Shown here piece by piece: positions 44,685 to 53,015 of a stretch of DNA of 64,000 nucleotides. The position numbers were made by a program, and so were the translations under genes. The notes under the pieces were generated by a model. The model was not told where the DNA came from. It saw only the letters and a list, made by a program, of their open reading frames with translations, and made no database searches. Within the stretch, counting starts at the first letter, position 1; the number at the start of each line of letters is the position of its first letter. The stretch is from Candidatus Zixiibacteriota bacterium (GTDB lineage Bacteria; Zixibacteria; MSB-5A5; GN15; PGXB01). The stretch is taken from NCBI GenBank assembly GCA_016933695.1, contig JAFGAL010000008.1, positions 34,455 through 98,454 of the forward strand, written 5' to 3'.

Positions 44685-44978
44685 TCATTTCTGTTTTTTC
44701 CGATGGTTGCCATAATCAAAGAATGACGACAGAGAATCTTCATAGGTTGTTTTCCATACGGTATCCGCCGTATTGGTTATCCACGGCAACCAGAGACAAC
44801 ACAAGGGATAATTGTCGTCCCAAAGCCTATACTGGCAGTCCGGAGGCACAATCTCAACAACGCCGATAACCACCGACATGGAATCCGAAACCACCGGTAC
44901 ATTTGGTATCACGGTATAGAAGTACCTACGCAACGTCTTGGTCATGACCAGCCAAAAGGACGAATAAGGCAACGACAA
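44685..44978 (-). CDS. Possible small hypothetical protein in the repeat island
   Basis: 97 codons from a TTG (44978), or 86 from ATG 44945. The later part (MSVVIGVVEIVPPDCQYRLW, WLPWITNTADTVWKTT) has plausible protein-like composition, unlike the noise frames around it, but there is no good ribosome site and no family match. It lies between two copies of the repeats and may be a gene remnant. Confidence 0.3.
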   Translation of the reverse strand: MSLPYSSFWLVMTKTLRRYFYTVIPNVPVVSDSMSVVIGVVEIVPPDCQYRLWDDNYPLCCLWLPWITNTADTVWKTTYEDSLSSFFDYGNHRKKQK

Positions 44979-45022
44979 CTCTTTTCAAAATACTCGCACC
45001 AGTAATCACCCTCCCCCCGTGG

Positions 45023-45046
45023 TCGGCGGGTCCTCAGACCCGCCGC
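45023..45046. repeat. GGCGGGTC hairpin, copy B
   Basis: Identical 24 bp to 44630-44653, same orientation, 393 bp away. Confidence 0.85.
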
Positions 45047-45070
45047 GCATCAGCATCTTACGGTATTGGC

Positions 45071-45090
45071 GGTCGATCTGAGGATCGACC
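45071..45090. repeat. Related hairpin with a changed stem
   Basis: GGTCGATC-TGAG-GATCGACC. Read on the other strand the loop is CTCA, and the frame GG....TC-CTCA-GA....CC equals that of the other two hairpins, with the inner four pairs all replaced in a compensating way. Confidence 0.75.
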
Positions 45091-45106
45091 GAGCACACGC
45101 TGGGGC

Positions 45107-45197
45107 GTGATTTAAAACAGGTGCCCCGCCACTTGCGGCTTGTTGAAAATGTCATTGCGAGGAGTTCGAGATGTATCGAGAACGACGCGGCAATCTC
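45107..45197. repeat. 91-bp dispersed repeat, copy B
   Basis: Near-identical to 44393-44484 in the same orientation. A further partial piece (CTTTTTCAACATGCCACTTG) lies at about 45280-45300. Confidence 0.9.
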
Positions 45198-45720
45198 CAA
45201 AAGCATGAAACATAATGCAATGAGATCACCACGCGTCATCCGCCTTACGGCAGATTCGCTCGCGATGACATACTTCGGGCTTTTTCAACATGCCACTTGC
45301 GGTGAGATCGTCCAATAATCGTAAAGACTCGCTCTTGTGCATAAAACCCGACCTTTGAAGATTGGCATAATTGATATTTAAATATACTCCTTGTGGCTAT
45401 GAATGTCAACGATAGTAGATACGAATACCGGGCCGAAAAACCGCCCAAAAATAAAGATGCCGCCGAGTGATCGGCGACATCCTTCTGGGAGGGACTATGT
45501 GTAAGGCATAGTTTATACGCCTATATATATCGCTTTGTTGCAAAAATCAAAGGTATTTTTTGTTTCTGTTCACTTTTTTGGCAATAAAATCATAGACAAT
45601 AATTGTCTATGCTTCTTAGTCGTATACCTCATTCGGACAAACAGATATTGCACATAAATACAATGTACAATTACTTCTGCCGGCAAAATCGCCTTAAAAA
45701 AAATTGTAAACGAAATGTAT
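45198..45720. other. Remainder of the gene-free repeat island
   Basis: No convincing gene. It includes a CGCCGA-GTGA-TCGGCG hairpin (45461-45476), AT-rich DNA from 45530 and the perfect palindrome at 45591-45611. It ends at the ccmF stop codon. Confidence 0.5.
45591..45611. promoter_or_regulatory. Perfect 21-bp palindrome in AT-rich DNA
   Basis: CATAGACAAT and ATTGTCTATG are exact 10-bp arms about one central A. The form suits a homodimeric regulator, but no gene start lies close on either strand; ccmF ends 110 bp away. Confidence 0.45.
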
Positions 45721-48048
45721 CTATCGACGAATTCGAACCACTGAAACCAGCGCCAGACCGACCGCGATCAGGATCGTCCCGAGCCAGAGTAAATTGATTC
45801 CCGGCTTGATTGAGACGTCGAGAAGCAATTGATCGGGCGGCCCAACTTCGACCAAACCCGGGATTTCCAGCACCACCGCACCCTGCCCCGGCAGGACCTG
45901 ATTGAGTTTCACCGAGTCTGCCGATCCGCTCATCAGCGGAATCGGTTCGGATACAAACGTCCCGTCGTGACCCGATGCCAGCACCGGTTTGATTCGCTCA
46001 GTTACACCGTCGCGGCTGACATCGAGTTCGGCGGCCACCGCGATTCCGGTTTCTCCGCCGTGGGCACGCATATCGAAGCTGTTGAATGTCACGGTATATG
46101 CGCCGATCGTGTCGGTTTGCCCTTTGATCAGACGCAAGCCGCCCGCATCGGACAGTTCCTGCACGTCAAGCGGCGACAGATACAAATCGAACGTCAGATG
46201 TTTGTCGATATAGGGACGTTTCATCATCGCTTCCATCCGCGGCACATAGAAGAAATGCGGCCGCGCCTCGCGGCTGTTGTCGCCGCGATTCAATGTCAGC
46301 AATAACTCATTGTTGGTCGTCATCACCGAACCAGCCATCCCGCGATACGTAATACCGTAATCGTAACTGCTTTTTTCTTCATGGCGCGGCAGAGTGACTT
46401 TCTCGCCGGTGGAAAACGCCGACGACGCGATTATCCCCACCAGCATCACCCCCACGCCGAAATGGGTCAAATGGCCGCCGACCAGCTCCGGACGTGAACC
46501 GAGATAGTGAATGATTATCTGCACCTGTGCCCCCGCCGCCGCTACTCCGGCGCCGATAAAGAAGAGATAGGCGAACGAATCGACCCCCAACAGCATCGCC
46601 ACAACCACTCCGGCGATTCCGATACCGATCGCCGTCAACAAACGCGTTCGCAAATGCGCTTCGGCGACATAAATCAGCATCACCGCCGTATACAATAATA
46701 CCGTCACCGCCATCGGCATCTCGACCGCCTTCAACACGAAAAGAATCACCGCCAGAATCAGGCCGAGCGCCCCAAATATTGCGGCGCGCGTTCTCAATCC
46801 GGCGCTTTCTGTACCCACCCCCGTCACGAACGGTGCCAGAGTCAAAAACAAACTGACCAGTATTGCCAGCGGAAACGCGAAGGAATTATAGGTGGCGATA
46901 TCCGCCGACGACGGATTGGCCATGAAATACCGGGTTGCCATCGGCAGTGACGACCAGAATTCCACGATCGCGCCAAGCACCAGCATCAGCATCATCCCGG
47001 CGAACAGGATAAACTCCTGTGAGAAAATATTGTAATTCAGCGGGCGACCCGTTTTTTCCGGTGTGCGCGACAGGAAAAACACCACCAGCGTGATAATCAA
47101 GAACAGCATCATGAAAAAGATTAAAAACGAATTGATACCAAGATCGACAAAGGAATGCACCGAGAAATCCGCCAATACCCCCGAACGGGTCAGAAACGTT
47201 CCATATACCACAAGGAAAAAGGTTAAACATGCCAAAAGCAAATTCGACCGGCGCAATGCCCCGGAGCGACGTTCAACCAGCATGCCGTGAATCAGTCCGA
47301 TTGAAATTACCCACGGCACGAATGACGTGTTTTCCACCGGATCCCAGGCCCAGTAGCCGCCCCAGCCAAGCGTTTTATATGCCCAGTAGCCGCCCATAAC
47401 ATTGGCCGCGACCAGCAGTAACGATGTTATCACCACATACGGAAACGTAATTTTCAGCCAGTCGGTGAAATCTCGACGCACCATTGCCGCCAGCGCCAGC
47501 GCAAACGGCACTCCAGCCGCGGCATACGCCAGAAACATCACCGGCGGATGAATCACCATCCACGGATCCTGCAACAGCGGATTCAATCCCGCCCCCTCAG
47601 CGGCCGGAAACGGCAATAACCGAAACGGCGATAAATTCATCAGGACAACCGCAAAGAACAAATTGATTACCGAATAAAAACCCAGCGCCCAGGTGGTGTA
47701 CCGTCCCCCGCGATACAGGATAATCAGTCCGAACAGACTGCTGAACAACAGCCACAAAAGATAGGTCCCCTCCTGCCCGGCCCAGAACGATGAGAGCATA
47801 TAAAAGAACGGCAAAGTCGTCGATGAGTACTGGTACACGTAGTTGATGCGAAAATCATTCGTGAAAATCAGGTAAAACAGGTACACGCAGGCCGCGAACA
47901 CGAACAAAATCTGCAACACATACGCCCGCACCCCGAAGGCAAACAGGTTGCGGCGGCCGGTCGCGGTGATAAAAAACGCGGCTCCCGCAAGGAGAGCCAT
48001 GACCAACGCAAGGAATACGGCGACATCGCCGGCAAGTTCCACGCTCAT
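45721..48048 (-). CDS. ccmF: Cytochrome c maturation protein CcmF
   Basis: A 775-residue multi-pass membrane protein that attaches haem to apocytochromes c. The WWD haem-binding signature WGGYWAWDPVEN is near 227, followed by WVISIGLIHGMLVERRSGAL and FLTRSGVLADFSVHSF; HPPVMFLAY and other family segments with conserved His are present. About 15 membrane helices and a large periplasmic loop near 560-720 are visible. It ends the ccm operon, 9 bp after ccmE. No ccmG or ccmH follows, fitting the short ccm type. Confidence 0.96.
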   Translation of the reverse strand: MSVELAGDVAVFLALVMALLAGAAFFITATGRRNLFAFGVRAYVLQILFVFAACVYLFYLIFTNDFRINYVYQYSSTTLPFFYMLSSFWAGQEGTYLLWLLFSSLFGLIILYRGGRYTTWALGFYSVINLFFAVVLMNLSPFRLLPFPAAEGAGLNPLLQDPWMVIHPPVMFLAYAAAGVPFALALAAMVRRDFTDWLKITFPYVVITSLLLVAANVMGGYWAYKTLGWGGYWAWDPVENTSFVPWVISIGLIHGMLVERRSGALRRSNLLLACLTFFLVVYGTFLTRSGVLADFSVHSFVDLGINSFLIFFMMLFLIITLVVFFLSRTPEKTGRPLNYNIFSQEFILFAGMMLMLVLGAIVEFWSSLPMATRYFMANPSSADIATYNSFAFPLAILVSLFLTLAPFVTGVGTESAGLRTRAAIFGALGLILAVILFVLKAVEMPMAVTVLLYTAVMLIYVAEAHLRTRLLTAIGIGIAGVVVAMLLGVDSFAYLFFIGAGVAAAGAQVQIIIHYLGSRPELVGGHLTHFGVGVMLVGIIASSAFSTGEKVTLPRHEEKSSYDYGITYRGMAGSVMTTNNELLLTLNRGDNSREARPHFFYVPRMEAMMKRPYIDKHLTFDLYLSPLDVQELSDAGGLRLIKGQTDTIGAYTVTFNSFDMRAHGGETGIAVAAELDVSRDGVTERIKPVLASGHDGTFVSEPIPLMSGSADSVKLNQVLPGQGAVVLEIPGLVEVGPPDQLLLDVSIKPGINLLWLGTILIAVGLALVSVVRIRR

Positions 48049-48057
48049 ATACCCATC

Positions 48058-48453
48058 CTATGTTGACTGTTCCAGTTGTCCCTGGTATTTCGACGGGCAT
48101 TTCACGAACAGCTTGTCGGCCACGAATCCGTCGTCGCCCGGTTTCCCCTGCACCATGACCGAGGTCGCCTGCTCGAAATTCCCCGGCACCACACCATAAT
48201 AGTACACCCGCATCCGTTCCGCCGTCGCCGGATCGGGATTCTCCGGATCGATTAGCGTGAATATCAGTCTTTGGTTGTCGATATCGTAGTTCACTTCGTC
48301 GAAATCGACAAACCCCGCCACCTGCACCGTTTTCTGCGCCGTTTTGGCCTCCGCGACGGATACATATTGAATGGTGGTGTTGAGAAACGCCGATGCCCCC
48401 CAGATACCGAACACGACGATGATGATAATGCCGATTATATATTTAGCCTTCAT
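48058..48453 (-). CDS. ccmE: Haem chaperone CcmE, cysteine type
   Basis: 131 residues from ATG 48453: one membrane anchor (about 5-23) and a periplasmic beta-barrel that carries haem to CcmF. The usual haem-binding HxxxY is replaced by CPSKY (Cys119, Tyr123), the CxxxY form known from Desulfovibrio and archaeal System I* proteins. VQVAGFVDFDEV and VYYYGVVPGNF are family segments. The start overlaps the end of ccmD by 11 bp. A longer frame from 48498 lies inside ccmD and is not preferred. Confidence 0.93.
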   Translation of the reverse strand: MKAKYIIGIIIIVVFGIWGASAFLNTTIQYVSVAEAKTAQKTVQVAGFVDFDEVNYDIDNQRLIFTLIDPENPDPATAERMRVYYYGVVPGNFEQATSVMVQGKPGDDGFVADKLFVKCPSKYQGQLEQST

Positions 48454-48559
48454 CGCTCTTTTCCAGTTTGGCGACCTTGCGATCCAGCGAGAACACATAC
48501 AGGAACAGCCCGAACCAGATCACCAGTGTCACAATCATAACTACGTAGTTCGCACTCAT
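48443..48559 (-). CDS. ccmD: Small membrane protein CcmD
   Basis: 38 residues: MSANYVVMIVTLVIWFGLFL then YVFSLDRKVAKLEKSDEG. It has one helix and a charged tail, the form and position (between ccmC and ccmE) of CcmD, which releases haem-loaded CcmE from CcmABC. ATG 48559 is 4 bp after the ccmC stop. Sequence identity is weak in this family, so position is the main support. Confidence 0.82.
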   Translation of the reverse strand: MSANYVVMIVTLVIWFGLFLYVFSLDRKVAKLEKSDEG

Positions 48560-48563
48560 TATA

Positions 48564-49238
48564 TTACTCCAAACTTCGTTTTTGTTCCACCAGACCGATT
48601 CGCACCGTCAGGCGATATATCCAGAAAAACAGCGCCGTAAACACCACCAGCGATGTTGCAAAAATCACGATCACCATCGAACCCATCGTAATCTGCCCCT
48701 CGCTGTCGACAATGGTATCCGACGGATGCTGGGAAAAGGCCGGATATACCCGGGGCAGGACGAAAATTAAAAAGAGCGCCGCGGCGGCGAATATAATCGT
48801 CAGCACCGCCGAAAGCGTGGCGCGTGTTTCAGGATCGGGCAAAGCCGAGCGAAGCGCGAAATACGCCCCGTAAATCAGCAATAGGATAAAAATCGAAACT
48901 TCACGGATTTCCGACCAGTTCCAGAATTCGCCCCAGGTCATCCTGGCGAAAATCGATCCGGTAATCACTGCCAGTATCGCAAATACCAGCCCCAGACGGT
49001 TGGCCGCGGCCGCGCGCACGTCGCGAGACATATCCCGCGTCCGCAAATACTGAATCGCCTGAAACATCGCGACCAGAAACGCCACCGACGCCACCCATGC
49101 CGTCGGGACATGAAAATAAAAAATCCGATACACGTCGACCGGCCCCAGTGTGATAGTGGGGTTCATTGGCGACGCCGTCACGAATGCCAGGACGATCACC
49201 GCCGACATAACCAGCAATATTGCTATTTTCCACCACAT
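48564..49238 (-). CDS. ccmC: Haem-handling protein CcmC
   Basis: 224 residues with six membrane helices. The WWD motif TWGEFWNWSEIREVS lies between helices, and FHVPTAWVAS carries one of the conserved His residues. It loads haem onto CcmE. It is 86 bp after ccmB in the same operon. Confidence 0.95.
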   Translation of the reverse strand: MWWKIAILLVMSAVIVLAFVTASPMNPTITLGPVDVYRIFYFHVPTAWVASVAFLVAMFQAIQYLRTRDMSRDVRAAAANRLGLVFAILAVITGSIFARMTWGEFWNWSEIREVSIFILLLIYGAYFALRSALPDPETRATLSAVLTIIFAAAALFLIFVLPRVYPAFSQHPSDTIVDSEGQITMGSMVIVIFATSLVVFTALFFWIYRLTVRIGLVEQKRSLE

Positions 49239-49324
49239 ACTATATATCCGCTAACCGGTGTCATTCCGGCTTTGTTTCCGCATACATATGTCAATGCAGA
49301 TGATTCTCATCATTAATATAGAAA

Positions 49325-50008
49325 TTACAACCGCCAGACAAAGTCAAATAACATCACCGATAATGTTGTCATCACCACGTCATACGCCACTAAAAGCTGA
49401 AGCGGCGCTGAAATTTCGCCGAATCCACCGCCGGAAAATCCCACCGTCGTGATCTCGATCACCGCCACCAACAGCGGCAACAGCACCGGGAACGACAACA
49501 CCGTAAACAGCGCCCCTTTCACGGTTGCTTTCGATACGATTGCCGCGACGATCGTCGTCGCCCCCGCCAGACCGACAATCCCCAACACCAGACCGGTAAG
49601 AAATACTGCCCAGTTCGCCGGGATAATTTTTAGAAATATAATAAACAGCGGCACGATCAGCACCGCCAGCACGATCAATAACAGCAGATTAAACAACAAT
49701 TTGCCGAAAAATATCACCGAGCCGTCCGACGACAGCTTCAGCACCAGCGCCGTCCCGGATTCCTCTTCTTTAATAAAGGTCTGTGCCAATCCCGACATTG
49801 CCGCGAAAAACAGGATGATCCAGAACAGCGCGGCCATCATCTCCGACGACGGCGACAGCAGACCCACCGCAAACGACACCACGGTCAATGTCACCAGCGC
49901 AAACATCACGATGGCGTTAATCGCGTACCGGGTGCGGAATTCGGAGACCAGCTCCTTGCGCACCACCGCCGCGACTTTAGCCGCCCAGCTGACAGATCCC
50001 GTCGGCAA
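49325..50008 (-). CDS. ccmB: Haem exporter ABC permease CcmB
   Basis: 227 residues with six membrane helices (YAINAIVMFALVTLTVVSFA; GVLSFPVLLPLL-like end VLSFPVLLPLLVAVIEITTV). It is the permease partner of CcmA in the complex that releases holo-CcmE. The start is TTG at 50008, with AGGAGGAG seven bases upstream, and overlaps the ccmA end by 32 bp. Confidence 0.93.
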   Translation of the reverse strand: MPTGSVSWAAKVAAVVRKELVSEFRTRYAINAIVMFALVTLTVVSFAVGLLSPSSEMMAALFWIILFFAAMSGLAQTFIKEEESGTALVLKLSSDGSVIFFGKLLFNLLLLIVLAVLIVPLFIIFLKIIPANWAVFLTGLVLGIVGLAGATTIVAAIVSKATVKGALFTVLSFPVLLPLLVAVIEITTVGFSGGGFGEISAPLQLLVAYDVVMTTLSVMLFDFVWRL

Positions 50009-50594
50009 GGGAATACTCCTCCTTCTCGTTGGTGGCGATCACGACAATGGCCTGTTTCCGATACGCCGCGATTATGTCGAACACCGCTTTTTTGCCGGTA
50101 TCATCGAGATTCGCCGACGGTTCATCGACCAGCAAAACCTCTGGCTCGCGTAGCATCGCCGCCGCGTATTTCAGCCGTTGTTGCATGCCCGATGAATACG
50201 CGCCGACATAATCCCCGCCGCGCCCGTCCAGTCCGACCTTATGCAAAACGGCTTCGATATCCGTATCACTCACCTTTCGTCCATCAACCCGCGCCAGAAA
50301 ATGCAGGTTTTCGCCGGCGGTCAGGGCACCGTACAGCGCCAGATACGGTGCCACCATCGCGACTTTTCGGCGATAGTGTTCGAACCCAAGCGTCTTTCCG
50401 TCTTCGGTATAAATGACTTTGCCCGCGGTGGGAAGACTCAATCCGGTTAACAGCCGCAACAGCGTGCTTTTGCCCGAACCGTTCGGGCCGGTTACCGCCA
50501 GCGATTGCCCCGGTTTGAGTGCAAACGACACATCACCGAATACTCGGCGTCGGCCGAACCGTTTGGTCAGCTGAGTAACTTCCAGTTCAATCAT
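49977..50594 (-). CDS. ccmA: Haem exporter ABC ATPase CcmA
   Basis: 205 residues from ATG 50594 (MIELEVTQLTKRFG); an upstream ATG at 50600 is also possible, and the longest frame from 50636 adds a foreign-looking segment. Walker A is GPNGSGKSTLLRLLTG, signature motif YSSGMQQRLKYA, Walker B EVLLVDEPSANLD. It drives CcmB with ATP. It starts the ccmABCDEF run after pgsA. Confidence 0.94.
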   Translation of the reverse strand: MIELEVTQLTKRFGRRRVFGDVSFALKPGQSLAVTGPNGSGKSTLLRLLTGLSLPTAGKVIYTEDGKTLGFEHYRRKVAMVAPYLALYGALTAGENLHFLARVDGRKVSDTDIEAVLHKVGLDGRGGDYVGAYSSGMQQRLKYAAAMLREPEVLLVDEPSANLDDTGKKAVFDIIAAYRKQAIVVIATNEKEEYSLADGICQLGG

Positions 50595-50660
50595 CGACAT
50601 CACCGCGCAATAAAAGACATTCGCGATCCAAATCAAGGGATATCGTACCGATCGAGTTCA

Positions 50661-51326
50661 TTATAGTATCATATCAGTATACAGACGATAAAGCAAGATC
50701 AGACTTATCGCCGTCGTTGCCGTTACGCGCATAAACACAAAAATCTTTCGATCGATAAAAACCGGCGTCTCTCCCCGTTTCAGGACATGCCCGAACACGT
50801 ACCCGTAATTAATCGTTGACAACACCAGCAGGGCCGAGGTCACATACAACATATACATCTGTCCGAATGGAAAACGAATGAGATACACCGCCAACAGCGT
50901 TACCACCGCGCAGAAATAGTACTTCCCGGTCAGATTGGACTGCACGTCGACTTTCTTTCCGCGCAGAAGTGAACCGCCGAGCGCCAGGATCAACAAGTCG
51001 CGCCCGATAATGGCCGATGCCATCCAGACCGGGAAATCGCGGAAAAACACCAGTTCGATAATCAAAACGATCGTGAAAATCTTGTCCGCGATCGGATCGA
51101 GAATCTTGCCCAGCGGAGTCACCTGGTTCAGTTTCCGCGCCAGCATCCCGTCGAAAAGGTCGGTCAACCCGGCCACGACCAGAAGCACGAAACAAATGAC
51201 CGTCCCCGACTGATCGCCCCGCCACAGAAAATACCCGACTGCCGGTGTTAACGCGATCCGCACCAGCGACAGGATATTCGGCGGCAGGCCAAGATCGCGA
51301 AGCGATATGTCGCCCGGTTTCGTCAT
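50661..51326 (-). CDS. pgsA: CDP-diacylglycerol-glycerol-3-phosphate 3-phosphatidyltransferase
   Basis: 221 residues, five or six membrane helices. The CDP-alcohol phosphotransferase signature DGMLARKLNQVTPLGKILD fits DG-x2-AR-x8-G-x3-D-x3-D. It makes phosphatidylglycerol phosphate. Other members of the superfamily use different alcohols; PgsA is the best match by order and length. It is 67 bp upstream of ccmA on the same strand. Confidence 0.88.
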   Translation of the reverse strand: MTKPGDISLRDLGLPPNILSLVRIALTPAVGYFLWRGDQSGTVICFVLLVVAGLTDLFDGMLARKLNQVTPLGKILDPIADKIFTIVLIIELVFFRDFPVWMASAIIGRDLLILALGGSLLRGKKVDVQSNLTGKYYFCAVVTLLAVYLIRFPFGQMYMLYVTSALLVLSTINYGYVFGHVLKRGETPVFIDRKIFVFMRVTATTAISLILLYRLYTDMIL

Positions 51327-51552
51327 TTATATCCGCCTTGACCGACAAATTCAGTCTTGCAATAACCCGTCCGTAACACCAAATTGGTTCCGACCTGATC
51401 GCAGTGCACAAAAATATTCATAACTTTCAACAAGATAACAACTTCACTGCCTTTTGCCACTTTTTTTGTTGCCGAGGAGGGAAGATTTACTGATTGTTTC
51501 GGTATAACCTATAAACAAAACCGCGGAAAAACGGTCTTGAGGAGAGACGAAA

Positions 51553-52911
51553 ATGAAAAAAGTCGATTCCGTATTATGTGCAATCGCCCTGATGGCGATC
51601 GGTATCACGGCTGTCGCCGATGACGTTTCGGTGACGGTATACAATTCCAATCTCGGCGTTGTCCGCGAAATCAGGGATTTGACCTTCGACAAGGGCGACG
51701 GAATGGTGTCATTCGTTGACGTGCCGAGTCTGATCGACGCCACCTCGGTCGGATTCGAACTGGTCGATAAAAGCAAATCCGTAATGATTCTCGAGCAGAA
51801 TTACGCCTACGATCTGGTCTCTCCGTCAAAAATCTACGAAAAATATATCGACCGTAGCATTGACGTCTTCAATCAGGATGGCCAAATCTTCAGCGGCACG
51901 TTGCTTTCCAGTTCCGGCGGGGCACTGGTTCTGCGGGAGAAATCGGGAAAAATCCAGATCATCCGCATGGATCAGGTCGTCAATGTTAATTTCCCGGAAC
52001 TGCCGGAGGGACTAATCACCCGGCCGACTTTGTTCTGGCGCTACCGGTCGGATTTTTCCGGCAAGGCCGCCTGTCAGGTCAGCTACCAGACATCCGGCCT
52101 GTCGTGGACCGCGGAATACGTGGGACTGCTTTCCGACAATGAACAAACACTCGGGCTGACCGGATGGTCATCGATTACCAACAATTCCGGCGCAACATAC
52201 AAAGACGCCACCCTCAAGCTGATCGCCGGGGATATCCATCGCGTGGCCCAGCCGCGAGTTCGCATGATGGAAGACGCCATGTATGAAAAAGCCATGGCTC
52301 CCCAGGCCGGTGCGGGATTCGAGGAAAAAGCGTTCTTCGAATATCACATGTACACCCTTCCCCGCAAAGCGACTATTGCCAATAACGAAATCAAACAGAT
52401 CGCGCTGTTTGATCCGGCCGATGCTACCGTTAAAAAAGAGTATTACTTTGAACCGGAGAAAAATAACGAAAAGGTCCGCGTGGTAATCAATTTCACCAAT
52501 GACAAAAAAGACGGCCTGGGAATTCCGCTTCCGGCCGGCCGGGTGCGCATGTTTAAAAAGGACACCGACGGCGCAATGGTGCTCCTGGGCGAAGATCGGA
52601 TCGACCACACGCCCAAGGATGAAGAGGTCAAACTGACCGTCGGCTATGCCTTCGATATTACCGCCGAAGAAAAACAGACCGAGTATAACCGGATCTCGAC
52701 CCGGGTCGAGGAGCGAACCTTTGAAATTTCCCTTCGCAACCATAAAGACGAAGCGGTAAAAGTGTTTATCGAGAAAAAACTGTACGGCGACTGGACAATA
52801 ACCAACTCATCGCATGAATTTACAAGTCCGGACGCCGTCACCCTGAAATACGAGATCCCGGTGCCGGCCGACGGCAACGTCACCGTTACCTTCACGGTCA
52901 GAACATCCTGA
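51553..52911 (+). CDS. Exported DUF4139-family protein
   Basis: 452 residues. A signal peptide (VLCAIALMAIGITAVA) is followed by a strand-rich region beginning VSVTVYNSNLGVVREIRDLT, the family's typical N-terminal start. The middle carries VSYQTSGLSWTAEYVGLLS and LTGWSSITNNSGATYKDATL, and the C-terminal half (YFEPEKNNEKVRVVINFTND, GIPLPAGRVRMFKKDTDG) matches the DUF4139 domain. No catalytic motif is visible. It is divergent from pgsA and followed by a separate promoter. Role unknown; probably periplasmic. Confidence 0.8.
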   Translation: MKKVDSVLCAIALMAIGITAVADDVSVTVYNSNLGVVREIRDLTFDKGDGMVSFVDVPSLIDATSVGFELVDKSKSVMILEQNYAYDLVSPSKIYEKYIDRSIDVFNQDGQIFSGTLLSSSGGALVLREKSGKIQIIRMDQVVNVNFPELPEGLITRPTLFWRYRSDFSGKAACQVSYQTSGLSWTAEYVGLLSDNEQTLGLTGWSSITNNSGATYKDATLKLIAGDIHRVAQPRVRMMEDAMYEKAMAPQAGAGFEEKAFFEYHMYTLPRKATIANNEIKQIALFDPADATVKKEYYFEPEKNNEKVRVVINFTNDKKDGLGIPLPAGRVRMFKKDTDGAMVLLGEDRIDHTPKDEEVKLTVGYAFDITAEEKQTEYNRISTRVEERTFEISLRNHKDEAVKVFIEKKLYGDWTITNSSHEFTSPDAVTLKYEIPVPADGNVTVTFTVRTS

Positions 52912-52928
52912 GTCGGGGGCTTTCGGGG

Positions 52929-52957
52929 TTGACAGGCACATCGAAAAATATTACATT
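52929..52957 (+). promoter_or_regulatory. Sigma-70 type promoter of the TPR gene
   Basis: TTGACA 52929-52934, 17-bp spacer, TACATT 52952-52957, 58 bp before the start codon. Confidence 0.65.
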
Positions 52958-53015
52958 CGAGGCTTGTTATGCTGGAGAGATTAAACACAGAGTATTTTTT
53001 AACAGGGAGGAAACC

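Noticed and set aside
44218..45720. CRISPR array in the repeat-rich island
   Set aside because: Repeats are few, differ in length and are not separated by regular unique spacers; no cas gene is present.
45603..45797. Plus-strand 64-codon frame after the 21-bp palindrome
   Set aside because: Its 3' third overlaps ccmF antisense, it has no ribosome site and no protein-like pattern.
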